Shown: positions 46,835-58,804 of the stretch, piece by piece
Layout: the number at the start of each line of letters is the position of its first letter
Numbering within the stretch: the first letter of the stretch is position 1
From: Erythroxylum novogranatense
Taxonomy: Eukaryota > Streptophyta > Magnoliopsida > Malpighiales > Erythroxylaceae
Length of the DNA: 64,000 nucleotides
Reading direction: 5' to 3'
Assembly: GCA_029891385.1 (NCBI GenBank)
Contig: CM057233.1
Location: 13,519,460 to 13,583,459, forward strand
Made by a program: the position numbers and the translations under genes
The notes under the pieces: generated by a model
The model's database searches: none
Seen by the model: the letters and a program-made list of their open reading frames with translations, nothing else
What the model was told of the DNA's origin: nothing

Positions 46835-48331
46835 ATTAGTATCGAGCGTTTTTCATGCATGATTTCGGTTCCTATATGGTGGATGCATGGGTTGGCAATC
46901 TTTTATGTAAACTGCATATTTTATGTGATAGAAATATATATGGTGTATGTTGCTCTTTTGGTTGTCCATAGAAGTTAAATTTTATCTTGTAAGATTTCTT
47001 CATTTGGTTGTAACAAGGAGGGTGGTCTATCATCACCATGTTTCCTCCTTGGTTTCTTTTTTCTATTTTTTTTTATTTTGTAATGTACAAATTGATGTAA
47101 TGATGAAGAAGGAGCAGCCATGGATTGTAGAAATGGAAAGGTAAAATTTTCGGTGTATCCTTTTGTGTTTTGGCATAAGTTTTGTGAAAACTAAGTTGCT
47201 GAAATTTTTGTTTCAATGAATCATATTTCAGTTATGATTGGAAAACAAGTGCTGGTTTTTTGTTTCAAAGAATCCAATTTTGGTTTTGCTAAAATACTAA
47301 GTGCTGTGTTTAATTTTCATGAAATGAGTTTCGGTTTTAATAAAACAAGTGCTGGAATTTTTTGTCATAACAAAGATTTAGTTTTCTAAAAATCTAGTGC
47401 TGGAATTTTATTTTTCAAAATGACAAAATTCTAATTTCATAAATGTCATTACATTTTGTTTATTTAATGGGCGGATCATGTTAGCGAAGAGTTCGAAGCG
47501 GAAGATCCAAGATGAAGAAGCATATTTTGGGCCTAAAAGGCTTGTAATTATTTTATGTTTCTAGGATGGACAATCAAAAGTGGCTTTATTAGTTCATGTG
47601 ATGAATGGAGAAATGAATGCTTGTAATATGTGATATTATGTAATTGCATGTCATTTAGAAAATTGCCAACCCTAGGCCTTGCCATGCATTCATTATGTAT
47701 GAGATATATAATGAAACAATATAGGATGGATAATAAATTGCATCTAGACAAGATGGTATTTAAAACTTAAAGCCTAAAAAGATTGAGTGGGAGAGGATGC
47801 TCTTGTGAGAGTCCACGGTCTCCAAATGATGGCCCGTTTGCATGTGGTGAAGTGTTACTCCCCATCGAAGGGCATGGATCCTAGATCTTGCATGGTTTGG
47901 GTCTCCTTAAGGATAAGTCCACTTAATGATAGCAAATATGACCTCCCACCGAGGCATGATTTGTAGGTATCTTTAGTGAATGAATCAAATGGTTATACAC
48001 TCAACATTTTTTATCAATAAACTGCCCACCGTAGCTCTGTTGGTAAAAGTATGGACCAAATTAAGACGCTTCTTAAAAAATTGAGCATGAGATGCTTGGT
48101 AGTTTTTTGAGTGAGAGGGTCCCAGTTTTACTTTTAATAGATAAGATGGCCCACCGTCACTTAGTACATTATAGATAAGAAAATAACCGTCGATAATGTT
48201 TTAATTTTTAAGTTTTGTTAAATCTATCATCATGCATACATGCATCATGATTTTATACAAAGTTCCATAAATTGTTGACTAGTATGCTCATGTTTTGATA
48301 ATTTATATTTTCAGACATAATCAACCAAAAA
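46835..48331 (+). other. Leader of element 3 with degraded primer-binding site
   Basis: TAGTATCGAGC at 46837-46847 corresponds to the tRNA-iMet primer site TGGTATCAGAGC with changes, including a missing A at CAG. The rest is a 1.5-kb non-coding leader, matched by 52026-53509. Its centre has repeated '(ag)tgctgg(a)attttt' units (about 47230-47420). Confidence 0.75.
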
Positions 48332-49100
48332 ATGAATCCACTCGCCCTGCTCTTGACTAATAACAAATTGGAAAATGGAGACAAGTTTAATGAATGGAGA
48401 CGTAACCTTGACATTGTTCTTCAATATGAACGTATTTCATGGGTGTTAACTCGAAAATGTGCCTACACCTCTAAGTGGAGATGCAACTCCGAGCAAGTCC
48501 AACAACATGGCGTTGGCGAGAATCTTGACAAGACTACTAAGTGTTATATTTCGCATCCGTCAACCGCATGTTGCAAAAGCAAATTGCTTGTATGAAAACT
48601 GCTAGGTAATGGTCCATCACCTACATGAGATGTTTGGTGTGAGGACTAGGTCTGCAAGAGTGAAAGTTATCCAAACCTTTCATAATCTCGCATGAAACAC
48701 CGTGAACCCAAGGATTACATGAAGAAGGTAATCTCTGTGGTCACCGAATTTGAGATGCTTAGGCGGATATGGATGCGGACACGCAGATGATTATGATCAT
48801 CAATAGCTTAAACCGTTCTTTTCAGCAGTTTAAGTTGGACTATGAGCTCAACAAGGATTATACTTGAGTGAGTTGATGAATACCCTTCGAGCACGGAGGA
48901 AATATTGAATATTAAGGCTCACATGGGCCGAAGCTAATGTAGCTTCTTCTTCTAAGCCAAGGGTAAGGAAAGGAAAGAAGGAGGGTCCAATGAAAAGAAG
49001 GCCCAAATAGGGTCAAGGCCAAACCCATGAAAAGAAGGCCAAAGAGAACATCAAAGGAAAGTGTTTCCTTTGTGATGAGATGGGCCACTGAAAAGAAACA
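48332..49100 (+). pseudogene. gag: Element 3 gag, frameshifted
   Basis: Opens MNPLALLLTNNKLENGDKF, then NEWRRNLDIVLQYERISWVL, a UBN2-type copia gag start, and loses frame at about 48450 (aactcgaaaa where the related copy at 53628 reads aactgaaaa). Further shifts occur through 48,600-48,900. The zinc-knuckle start CFLCDEMGH lies at about 49062-49091 but is followed by a stop and lacks the last Cys. Several of the frame losses coincide with CAG/CTG differences from element 4 and could be sequence errors. Confidence 0.75.
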
Positions 49101-49610
49101 TCCGATCTACCTAGAGTCCCTCAAAAGCAAACAAGGTATGGGCTTCCTAAGTTTGTTAGGAACTAGAAATGTGGCAGATTTATCTACTTCTTGGATATTA
49201 GATTCAGGAGCCACTAATCATGTTTGTAATTCTTTGCGGGGTTCCAAAGAAAAAAAGACTTCCTAAAGGCCAGTTTCAAGTTAAGATAGCAGATGGTTCC
49301 TATGTTTCAGCAGAATCAGTGGGAGTAGTTATCTTGGACTTTCCTAGTGGTCATAGGTTATATTTGGAAGATGTTTATTACATGCCAATGATTGTAAGGA
49401 ACATGATTTCTGTTTTTTGTCTAATAAAATCTGGCTATTCCTTATATTTTGAAAAGGTTGTTTCAATATATGAGAATAAGGATTTTATTTATGAAGCGAT
49501 AATTAAACAAGGATTGTTTTTTATAGAACCTATGAAAGGCTCACTAAACACCACAGAATTGATAAAACCAAGACAATCCAATATCTCTAGCATTAATTCA
49601 AAGTATCTGT
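49101..49610 (+). pseudogene. pol: Element 3 protease, cut by element 4
   Basis: Protease motif WILDSGATNHVCNS with DSG codons at 49201-49209. One frameshift at about 49230-49250 leads into KGQFQVKIADGSYVSAESVG and MPMIVRNMISV. The coding sequence is cut after KYLL at 49610 and resumes at 56156 with the zinc-binding start of integrase. Confidence 0.8.
49606..49610. repeat. Target site duplication TCTGT of element 4 (partner at 56156-56160)
   Basis: TCTGT precedes TGTTGGAG at 49611 and follows GATCCAACA ending at 56155. The uninterrupted copy of this coding site is inside element 4 itself at about 54793 (tatctgtggcatctaagg). Confidence 0.92.
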
Positions 49611-49764
49611 TGTTGGAGTTATGTAAATATAGTGCCCTGGAAAGCAAGTGTGTTTACATGTAACTTTATCTTCTTCAGTTAAAGTTTTGTAATGAAAATA
49701 TTTATTATTAATAAAAAAAAAGTTTGGTTTTATCTGTATGAGCATTATATATCTGGTCATAAGG
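49611..49764 (+). repeat. First 154 bp of an LTR (5' end of element 4)
   Basis: Matches 44739-44892 up to 'ctggtcataagg', then switches to pol sequence. The TCATAAGG at 49757-49764 is common to both. Confidence 0.9.
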
Positions 49765-49925
49765 GAGATAATACAACGTGGAGAAGTGGATGTGGTAAAC
49801 ATTCCTGCAGAGCAAAACCTCACGATCCGCTCATTAAAGACATTGACTCAAAAGAGCTTTGAGGGTCACCTAGAAGGGATGGGAATGAAGGATATGTCAA
49901 ACTTGCTTTAGGGCAAGTGGGAGAT
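49757..49925 (+). pseudogene. pol: Pol C-terminal tail plus purine tract in element 4
   Basis: Encodes REIIQRGEVDVVNIPAEQNL and onward to KDMSNLL, with TAG at 49909-49911. The same sequence precedes the 3' LTR of element 3 (58640-58790). GGCAAGTGGGAGAT (49912-49925) is the polypurine tract and abuts the LTR at 49926. Confidence 0.88.
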
Positions 49926-52025
49926 TGTTAGACTTATGTAAATATAGTGCCTCGAAAGCAAGTGTGTTTACATGTAACTTTATCTTCTTGATTCTGAGCT
50001 TTGTAATGAAAATATTTATTATTAATAAAACAAAAGAGTTTGGTTTTATCTGTATGAGCATTATAAATCTGGTCATAAGGTACCAAGATTCATTTGTAAG
50101 TAATATACATATACATAGAGATGTATGGGAAACATGTATATTATTAGAATCAATTAATTGATTCACAGTTGAATAATCAAGTTGGTCGTTTGATTATGGT
50201 TTAGGCAGTAGTGTTGCGATTTATCTCCATATAAGTAAAGGAGTTTACTTAAAGGGAATGATGAGTTTCATATCATGATAGTAGTAGACTATCGATAATG
50301 GCACTATTAAATGAATTGAATCAAGTATGTTTTCAAGAATAAAGTGGGTCGTTACTTTAATCTTAAAACATACAACTTAAGCATTCGCTATTATGAACCA
50401 CAATCTTGATGAGTGGTGAACTCATATGTGTTTCATTATAATTCTTGATATGATCGGAATGGATTTTTACAGGTATTAATCCAAAGGCGCATGTTGGAAT
50501 TATTAATTGAAACATGTATCGTGAACATTCACTCAAATAAAGAGTTTATAGTGTTATCATCTCTTTAGATGTTTTAAGGAGATTTGGTGATTAAGCTGGC
50601 GCTTGATAGTTTGATGGACTAGCTACCCATCAAGTCTTAACACTAAGATGAGATCTTATGTGTTAATCACCATATAAAGTAAAATGAGAGATCTAGAAGG
50701 AAAAACTAACATAAGGGCAAAACGGTAATTTTACCCTTTGTTGTGCGGATGGCTATAATAAGGTTCTAAATAGGGTTTGCAATTGGACATATTCTCATAA
50801 TATTTAATAATTCAAGAGTTCAACTAATTGTCTTTAGTGGAATGACATTTAGTTAATAAGCTAGAATTAATTCCAATGAGATTGAATTATTTCTGGGCTT
50901 ATTGGAGCTTGAATTATCAAAGTCCAATAAAATTCCCCGCTTAGCTTTAAGGAAGGTTATCAAGCTAAGTAAGAAGTAGTTTGGAGGCTTTAGAAGTTTA
51001 TAACTGAATGATGGGCTTATACTAATTAATGGTTAATTGGAAGCCCATATGTTCATTTAGAAATGGGCTTGTTTTGGTTTAATGTAATTGATTAGATTAA
51101 TTATATTAAAACAAATTTTTTTAAATGGAGAAGAAGCAATTTCGAAATTGTGTTAGGTTAGATGTGTAACCACACATTTGACATTAAAATACTAAATAAA
51201 GATGGTCTTTATTATGGTTCATCATTATTAAATGAAGTTATGAACTTACCATTAAATGGTTTAATGGTTGGCTTTTAATGTTGGCATGTAACCTATTTGC
51301 ATTCATTAGATTAAAGATGAAAGATGTGCATTAGATGGACCATCTTCCTTCTTTCTTCTTGCCAAAACCGAAATGGGTATTCAATTATAGGTTATGGTCT
51401 TTTCAAATAGCCATTTTAAAGATAAATGAAGTAAGTCTCATTTATTGGCTATTTGATGAGTGATTAATGTAAGAAGTGATGCATTGGATGCCTCTCACTC
51501 TTTCCATTTATGCATATTTCGAAATTGAGAGGTAAGAAAGGGTTGTAGCAAGTTTTTTAGACATTCTCTCTTTTCATGCAAGAGAGAACCGAAATTCCTA
51601 AGTGAAAGAATTGAAAGAGTTTCAATTTTGGTTCTTCTTCTTATAAGAAAATCTCCTCCAAATATTTCTTCTCCTTTCCCACCAAAGGATTTTGTTAACC
51701 TAGTTGTCCTTGAAGAACAAGTGTTAAATCTAATTGGTAGAGGATACTACTACAAGGAAGAAGATAGATTGCTAAAGGAAAAGACTCAAAGGCAAAGGAT
51801 TTGGATACAAGAAGGAGAGGATAGCGCAGCGAGGATTTAAAGTCATGAGCGAAGGAGTCGGTAATTCCTTTTTCTTGTTCTTGGTTTTATTATCCTTATA
51901 CCATATCATGTATGGATTAGCATGTTGATTTGGATATATTGCTTCCGCTGCAAGATGATTTCTTAAAAAGTTTTGAAATCTATCGTTTCTCCAAACTAAG
52001 CATGCTTTCTTTTTCCAATCCAACA
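49926..52025 (+). repeat. Complete internal LTR of element 4 (2100 bp)
   Basis: TGTTAGACTTATG...AATCCAACA. It is preceded by a purine tract (as a 3' LTR would be) and followed by a primer site (as a 5' LTR would be), which marks it as the middle LTR of a tandem. Confidence 0.92.
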
Positions 52026-53509
52026 ATTGGTATCGAATAGGTTTTTCATGCATGATTTCAATTCCTATATGGTGGATGCATGGGTTGGCAATCTTTTTAT
52101 GTATACTGCATATTTTTATGTGATAGATATATATATGGTGTATGTTGCTCTTTTGGTTGTCCATAGAAGTTAAATTTTATCTTGTAAGATTTCTTCATTT
52201 GGTTGTAATAAGGAGGGTGGTCTATCATCACCATGTTTCCTCCTTGGTTTCTTTTTTCTATTTTTTTATTTTGTAATGTACCAATTGATGTAATGATGAA
52301 GAAGGAGCAGCCATGGATTGAAGAAATGGAAAGGTAAATTTTTGGTGTATCCTTTTGTGTTTTGGCATAAGTTTGTGAAAACTAAGTTGCTGAAATTTTG
52401 TTTCAATGAATCATATTTCAGTTCGATTGGAAAACAAGTGCTGGTTTTTTGTTTCAAAGAATCCAATTTCGGTTTTGCTAAAATACTAAGTGTTGTGTTT
52501 AATTTTCATGAAATGAGTTTGGTTTTAATAAAACAAGTGCTGGAATTTTTGTCAAAACAAAGATTTGGTTTTCTAAAATCTAGTGCTGGAATTTTATTTT
52601 CAAAATGAAAAATTCTAATTTCCTAAATGTCATTACATTTTGTTTACCGAATGGGCGGATCATGTTAGCGAAGAGTTGAAGCGGAAGATCCAAGATGAAG
52701 AAGCATATTTTGGGCCTAAAAGGCTTGTAATTATTTTATGTTTCTAGGATGGACAATCAAAAGTGGCTTTATTAGTTCATGTGATGAATGGAGAAATGAA
52801 TGCTTGTAATATGTGATATTATGTGATTGCATGTCATTTAGAAAATTGCCAACCCTAGGCCTTGCCATGCATTCATTATGTATGAGATATATAATGAAAC
52901 AATATAGGATGGATAATAAATTGCATCTAGACAAGATGGTATTTAAAACTTAAAGCCCAAAAGATTGAGAGGAGAGGATGCTCTGTGAGAGTCCACGGTC
53001 TCCAAATGATGGCCCGCTTGCATGTGGTGAAGTGTTACTCCCCATCGGAGGGCATGGATCCTAGATCTTGCATGGTTTGGGTCTCCTTAAGGATAAGTCC
53101 ACTTAATTATAGCAAATATGACCTCCCACCGAGGCATGATTTGTAGGTATCTTTAGTGAATGAATCAAATGGTTATACAATCAACATTTTTATCAATAAA
53201 CCGCCCACCGTAGCTCTGTTGGTAAAAGTATGGACCAAATTAAGACGCTTCTTAAAAATTGAGCATGAGATGCTTGGTAGTTTTTGAGTGGGAGGGTCCC
53301 GCTTTTTCTTTTAATAGATAAGATGGCCCACCGTCACTTAGTACATTATAGATAAGAAAATAACCGTCAGATAATGTTTTAATTTTTAAGTTTTGTTAAA
53401 TCTATCATCATGCATACATGCATCATGATTTTATACAAAGTTCCATAAATTATTGACTAGTATGCTCATGTTTTAATAATTTATATTTTCGGACATAATC
53501 AACCACAAA
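52026..53509 (+). other. Leader of element 4 with altered primer-binding site
   Basis: TGGTATCGAA at 52028-52037 is a damaged tRNA-iMet site. The non-coding leader matches 46835-48331 almost throughout. Confidence 0.8.
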
Positions 53510-54268
53510 ATGAATCCACTCACCCCGCTCTTCGACTAATAACAAATTGGAAAATGGAGACAAGTTTAATGAATGGAGACGTAACCTTGACATTGTTCTT
53601 CAATATGAACGTATTTCATGGGTGTTAACTGAAAATGAGCCTACACCTCTAAGTGGAGATGCAACTCTGAGCAAGTCCAACAACATGGAGCGTTGGCAGA
53701 ATGCTGACAAGACTACTAAGTGTTATATTCTGGCTTCTGTTAGTGGCATGTTGCAAAAGCAAATTGCTTGTATGAAAACTGCTAGTGCAATGGTCCATCA
53801 CCTACATGAGATTTTTGGTGTGAGGACTAGGTCTACAAGAGTGAAAGCTATCCAAACCTTTCATAATCTCGAGATGAAACACAGTGAACCGGTCTTGGGA
53901 TTACATGATGAAGGTAATCTCTGCGGTCACCGATTTGAGATGCTTGGGGCGGATATGGATGCGGACACGCAGATGATTATGATCATCAATAGCTTAAACT
54001 CTTCTTTCAGCGGTTTAAGTTGGACTATGAGCTCAACAACAAGGATTACACTTGAGTGAGTTGATGAATACCTCCAGAGCACGGAGGAAATATTGAATAT
54101 TAAGGCTCATGGGCCGAAGCTAATGTAGCTTCTTCTTCTAAGCCCAAGGGTAAGGGCAAGGAAAAGAAGAAGGGTCCAATGAAAAGAAGGCCCAAATAGG
54201 GTCAAGGCCAAACCCATGAAAAGAAGGCCAAAGAGAACATCAAAGGAAAGTGTTTCCTTTGTGATGAG
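53510..54268 (+). pseudogene. gag: Element 4 gag
   Basis: ATG 53510 (MNPLTPL) shifts frame at once, then is open from 53547 to 54056: NEWRRNLDIVLQYERISWVL, then LSKSNNMERWQNADKTTKCY, HHLHEIFGVRTRSTRVKAI, and MIMIINSLNSSF. This is better preserved than the element 3 gag and a useful comparison for it. A TGA at 54057-54059 ends it before the Lys-rich linker, where zinc-knuckle start CFLCDEMGH (54247-54273) lacks the last Cys. Confidence 0.8.
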
Positions 54269-55620
54269 ATGGGCCATCGGAAAGAAACATCCGCCTACCT
54301 AGAGTCCCTCAAAAGCAAACAAGGTATGGGCTTCCTAAGTTTGTTAGGAACTAGAAATGTGGCAGATTTATCCACTTCTTGGATATTAGATTCAGGAGCC
54401 ACTAACCATGTTTGTAATTCTTTGCAGGGGTTCCAGCAAAGGAAAAGACTTCCTAAAGGTCAGTTTCAAGTTAAGATAGCAGATGGTTCCTATGTTTCAA
54501 GAGAATCGGTGGGAGTAGTTATCTTGGACTTTCCTAGTGGTCATAGGTTATATTTGGAAGATGTTTATTATATGCCAATGATTGTAAGGAACATCATTTC
54601 ATTTTTTGTCTAATAAAATCTGCTATTCCTTATATTTTGAAAAGGTTGTTTCAATATATGAGAATAAGGATTTTATTTGTGAAGCGATAATTAAACATGG
54701 ATTGTTTTTTATAGAACCTATGAAAGGCTTACTAAACACCACAGAATTGATAAAACCAAGACAATCCAATATCTCTAGCATTAATTCAAAGTATCTGTGG
54801 CATCTAAGGATGGGTCATATCAATCAGAAAAGACTTGACAGGCTAGTAAAGGATGGGATCCTTATGGGCTTGTATAGTGATCCATTACCCACCTGTGAAT
54901 CTTGTATTGAAGGAAAAATGACAAAAGCCTCATTTCCTTATAAAGGAAACATATTTGAATCCACATTGGACATGGTACATACTAATGTGTGTGGGCCCAT
55001 GAATGTACAAGCTAGAGGAGGTTATGAATATTTCATAACTTTTATAGATGATTACTCAAGACATGGCTATTTGTATTTGATGCATAAAAAGAGTGAATCT
55101 TTTGAAAAGTTCAAAGAATTCAAAGCTGAAGCTGAGAAGCAACTTGGCAAGCTATTAAAACAGCTTCGATCAGATCGAGGTGGTGAGTATTTATCTGGAG
55201 AGTTCCAGCAATATTTAATTGAAAATGGAATTGTTTCCAATTTGTCAGCTCCTCGTACACCTCAATAGAATGGTGTAGCATAGAGGAGAAATAGAACTCT
55301 ATTGGAAATGGTAAGATCAATGATGTCCTATGCTAGCCTTCCAGAATCGTTCTGGGGATATGCCATACAAACGGCAACATATCTTCTTAACTTTGCTCCA
55401 TCCAAATCGGTGCCTAAAACACCTAGGGAGTTGTGGACTGGCCGAGTGCCTTCATTGAGGCACTTGAGGACTTGGGGCTGTCCAGCCTATGTTCTAAATC
55501 CTGAATCCACAAAGATGGAACCAAGGTCAGAAGTATGTTTGTTTGTAGGATATCCTACGGGAAATCGAGGGTACTATTTTTACAGTCCTCATGATAGGAA
55601 GGTATTTGTGTCGACAAATG
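54269..55620 (+). pseudogene. pol: Element 4 protease and integrase (truncated)
   Basis: Protease WILDSGATNHVCNSLQGF (DSG codons 54389-54397), frame change at about 54610. Then the zinc finger (HLRMGHINQKRL...CESCIEGKM) and integrase core. In the first catalytic block the family Asp (HTDVCGP in element 3) is Asn here (HTNVCGP, about 54980). RSDRGGEYLSGEF is intact; TAG stops at 55266-55268 and a few codons later break the NGVAE region. The sequence is cut at 55621 after VFVSTNA-type residues and joined to an LTR fragment, so RT is missing. Confidence 0.83.
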
Positions 55621-56155
55621 CCTCTCACTCTTTCCATTTATGCATATTTCGAAATTGAGAGGTAAGAAAGGGTTCTTGCATGTTTTTTAGACATTATCTC
55701 TTTTCATGCAAGAGAGAACCGAAATTCCTAAGTGAAAGAATTGAAAGAGTTTCAATTTTGGTTCTTCTTCTTCTAAGAAAATCTCCTCCAAATATTTCTT
55801 CTCCTTTCCCACCAAAGGATTTTGTTAACCTAGTTGTCCTTGAAGAACAAGTGGTAAATCTAATTGGTAGAGGATACTACTACAAGGAAGAAGATAGATT
55901 GCTAAAGGAAAAGACTCAAAGGCAAAGGATTTGGATACAAGAAGGAGAGGATAAGCAATGAGGATTTAAAGTCAGTATGAAGGAGCAGGTAATTTCTTTT
56001 ATCTTATTCTTGGTTTTATTATCCTTATACCATATCATGTATGGATTAGCATGTTGATTTGGATATATTGCTTCCGCTGCAAGATGATTTCTTAAAAAGT
56101 TTTGAAATCTATCGTTTCTCCAAACTAAGCATGCTTTCTTTTTCCGATCCAACAT
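55618..56155 (+). repeat. Last 538 bp of an LTR (3' end of element 4)
   Basis: From 'atgcctctcactc' to GATCCAACA, matching the end of 44739-46834. ATGC at the junction is shared with the interrupted integrase sequence (continuous version near 56978). Confidence 0.9.
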
Positions 56156-57121
56156 CTGTGGCATCTAAGGATGGGTCATATCAATCAGAAAAGACTTGAC
56201 AGGCTAGTAAATGATGAGATCCTTATGGGCTTGGATAGTGATCCATTACCCACCTGTGAATCTTGTATTGAAGGAAAAATGACAAAAGCCTCATTTCCTT
56301 ATAAAGGAAACAGATTTGAATCCACATTGGACATGGTACATACTGATGTGTGTGGGCCCATGAATGTACAAGCTAGAGGAGGTTATGAATATGTCATAAT
56401 TTTTATAGATGATTACTCAAGACATGGCTATTTGTATTTGATGCATAAAAAGAGTGAATCTTTTGAAAAGTTCAAAGAATTCAAAGCTGAAGCTGAGAAG
56501 CAACTTGGCAAGCCATTAAAACAGCTTCGATCAGATCGAGGTGGTGAGTATTTATCTGGAGAGTTCCAGCAATATTTAATTGACAATGGAATTGTTTCCA
56601 ATTTGTCAGCTCCTCGTACACCTCAACAGAATGGTGTAGCAGAGAGGAGAAATAGAACTCTATTGGAAATGGTAAGATCAATGATGTCCTATGCTAGCCT
56701 TCCAGAATCGTTCTGGGGATATGCCATACAAACGGCAACATATCTTCTTAACTTTGCTCCATCCAAATCGGTGCCTAAAACACCTAGGGAGTTGTGGACT
56801 GGCCGAGTGCCTTCATTGAGGCACTTGAGGACTTGGGGCTGTCCAGCCCATGTTCTAAAGCCTGAATCCACAAAGATGGAACCAAGGTCAGAAGTATGTT
56901 TATTTGTAGGATATCCTACGGGAACTCGAGGGTACTATTTTTACAGTCCTCATGATAGGAAGGTATTTGTGTCGACAAATGCAAACTTCTTAGAAGAAGA
57001 GTTTGTGAGAAATCACAATGGAAGAAGTGAAGTAGTACTAAAGGAGTTAGCAATTTCATCCAAACCAAGAGTTGTTTTGGATATGATGAGAACAAGATGT
57101 CGAAATGGATTCAAGAGTTGA
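56156..57121 (+). pseudogene. pol: Element 3 integrase (after element 4)
   Basis: A long open frame (316 aa from 56171): HHCC zinc finger (MGHINQKRL...CESCIEGKM), DDE core with HTDVCGP, RSDRGGEYLSGEF and NGVAERRNRTLLEM, WGYAIQTATYLLNF, then LRTWGCPAHVLKPESTKMEP and VFVSTNANFLEEEF. All three catalytic residues are present. It ends at 57121 where the linker to RT loses frame. It is the best-preserved integrase of this family in the window. Confidence 0.88.
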
Positions 57122-58790
57122 ATCGAAGTGCAACCCGAACATCAAGATGTGCCTAGAGCGTAGTGGGAGGGTTGTGAGACAACCGATAGGTATCTGGGTT
57201 TAGGAGAAGGCTTAATTGCCATCTCGGACCAAGAAGAAACAGATCCCGTTACGTATACACGTGCTATTAATGATGTTGATGCGGGAAAATGGCTCAAGGC
57301 AATGGAATCGAAAATAGATTCTATGTATACTAATGAAGTCTGCAGGTCCTTGTAGATCTACCACCGTGTCTAAAACCATAGGGTGTAAATGGATCTACAA
57401 AAGGAAAAGGGATCGGATGGAAAGGTAGAGACCTTTAAAGCTAGATTGGTAGCTAAAGGCTATACTCAAAAGGAGGGTATAGACTACGAGGAGACTTTTC
57501 TCGGTTGCCATGCTTAAGTCCATCAGATTCTTTTGGCCATAGTAGCCTATTTCGATTATGAAATATGGAAAATGGATGTCAAGACTGCATTTCGAATGGA
57601 GATCTTGAGGAGACCATTTATATGGCCCAACCGAAGGATTCATTGAGCTAGGTAATGAGCATAAGGTTTGTAAGTTGCAAAGGTCCATTTATGGACTTAG
57701 CGAGCATCTAGGTCTTGGAACATTAGGTTTGATAAGGCTATCAAAACCTATGGGTTCATACAAAACCTAGATGAGCCTTGTGTTTACAAAAGAATACAAG
57801 AAGGTAAGGTTACTTTCCTAATCACAGATGTTGATGACATTACGCTCATTGGGAATGATGTGGGAATGTTATCTGCGGTTAAGGATGGCTGAATGAGCAG
57901 ATTTTCAATGAAGGATTTGGAGAGGCTACCTATGTTCTAGGGATCAAACTTATAAGGGATCGTAAGAACAAGAAGATAGTTTTGTCTCAACTAACTTACA
58001 TTGAGAATATGCTCAATAAGTTCGTCATGCAAGATTCCAAGAGGGTTTCACCCTACTAGACATGGAATCAAACTTTCAAAGGAAAAAGCACCAAAACCTA
58101 AGAGGAGGTTGAACGCATGCGTAACATTCCATATGCTTGACGGTTGGTAGTTTGATGTATGCAATCTTGTGCACTAGACCGGATATCATTCATACGCAGT
58201 GGGACCGGTAATGATTTGACCAATCGAGAATGGAACATTGAATTGCGGTTAAGTGTATACTTAAGTATCTTCGTAGACGAAGAAATTAATGCTTGTTTAC
58301 TCGGAAGTAATCTTATTCCGACGGGATATCTGGATTCGATTTCCAATCGATGTTGATTCAAGGAAATCAACACGGTTCTATATTTACTTTAGGAGGTGGA
58401 GCCATAGTTTGGAGGAGTGTCAAGCAATCTTGTATTGCCGATTCATTATGGAGGTTGAGTATGTTGCTTCTTGTGAAGCAACAAAGGAAGCGATCTAGCT
58501 CGGAAGTTCCTAAATGATTTGGAGGTAGTTCAGAGGCGAAAAAGCCATTACACTTTATTGTGATAATAGTAGGCGGTGGCTAATTCTAAAGAACCTCGGA
58601 ACCATAAAGCTGCCAAACACATTGAGCGAAAGTATCATCTCATAAGGGAGATAATACAACGTGGAGAAGTGGATGTCGTAAAGATTCTACAGAGTAAAAC
58701 CTTGCGATCCGTTCAAAGACATTGACTCAAAAGAGCTTTGAGGGTCACCTAGAAGGGATGGGAATGAAGGATATGTCAAACTTGCTTTAG
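57122..58790 (+). pseudogene. pol: Element 3 reverse transcriptase and RNase H, many frameshifts
   Basis: Blocks recognisable in successive frames: WLKAMESKIDSMYTNE-type start (about 57290), [18 protein letters not shown] (about 57450), KMDVKTAF (about 57570), VDD (57830-57838, with Asp in place of the usual Tyr), and a RNase H tail ending at TAG 58788-58790. Frame is lost about every 50-100 bases. Several losses sit exactly at places where the family has CAG or CTG and this sequence has CG (for example at 57586, 57632, 58335 and 58347), so part of the damage may be artificial. Confidence 0.78.
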
Positions 58791-58804
58791 GGCAAGTGGG
58801 AGAT
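58791..58804 (+). promoter_or_regulatory. Polypurine tract of element 3
   Basis: GGCAAGTGGGAGAT directly before the 3' LTR; the same tract is at 49912-49925. Confidence 0.85.

Larger units (their letters stand above)
49611..56155 (+). mobile_element. Element 4: rearranged relative of element 3 inserted into it
   Basis: 6545 bp with TCTGT duplications. The order is abnormal: first 154 bp of an LTR, the end of pol with purine tract, one complete LTR (49926-52025), leader, gag, protease and most of integrase, then the last 538 bp of an LTR. RT and most of RNase H are absent. Junctions fall at TCATAAGG (49757-49764) and ATGC (55618-55621), each shared by both parent sequences. The simplest history is a three-LTR tandem with two microhomology deletions. 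It cannot move by itself. Confidence 0.88.
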
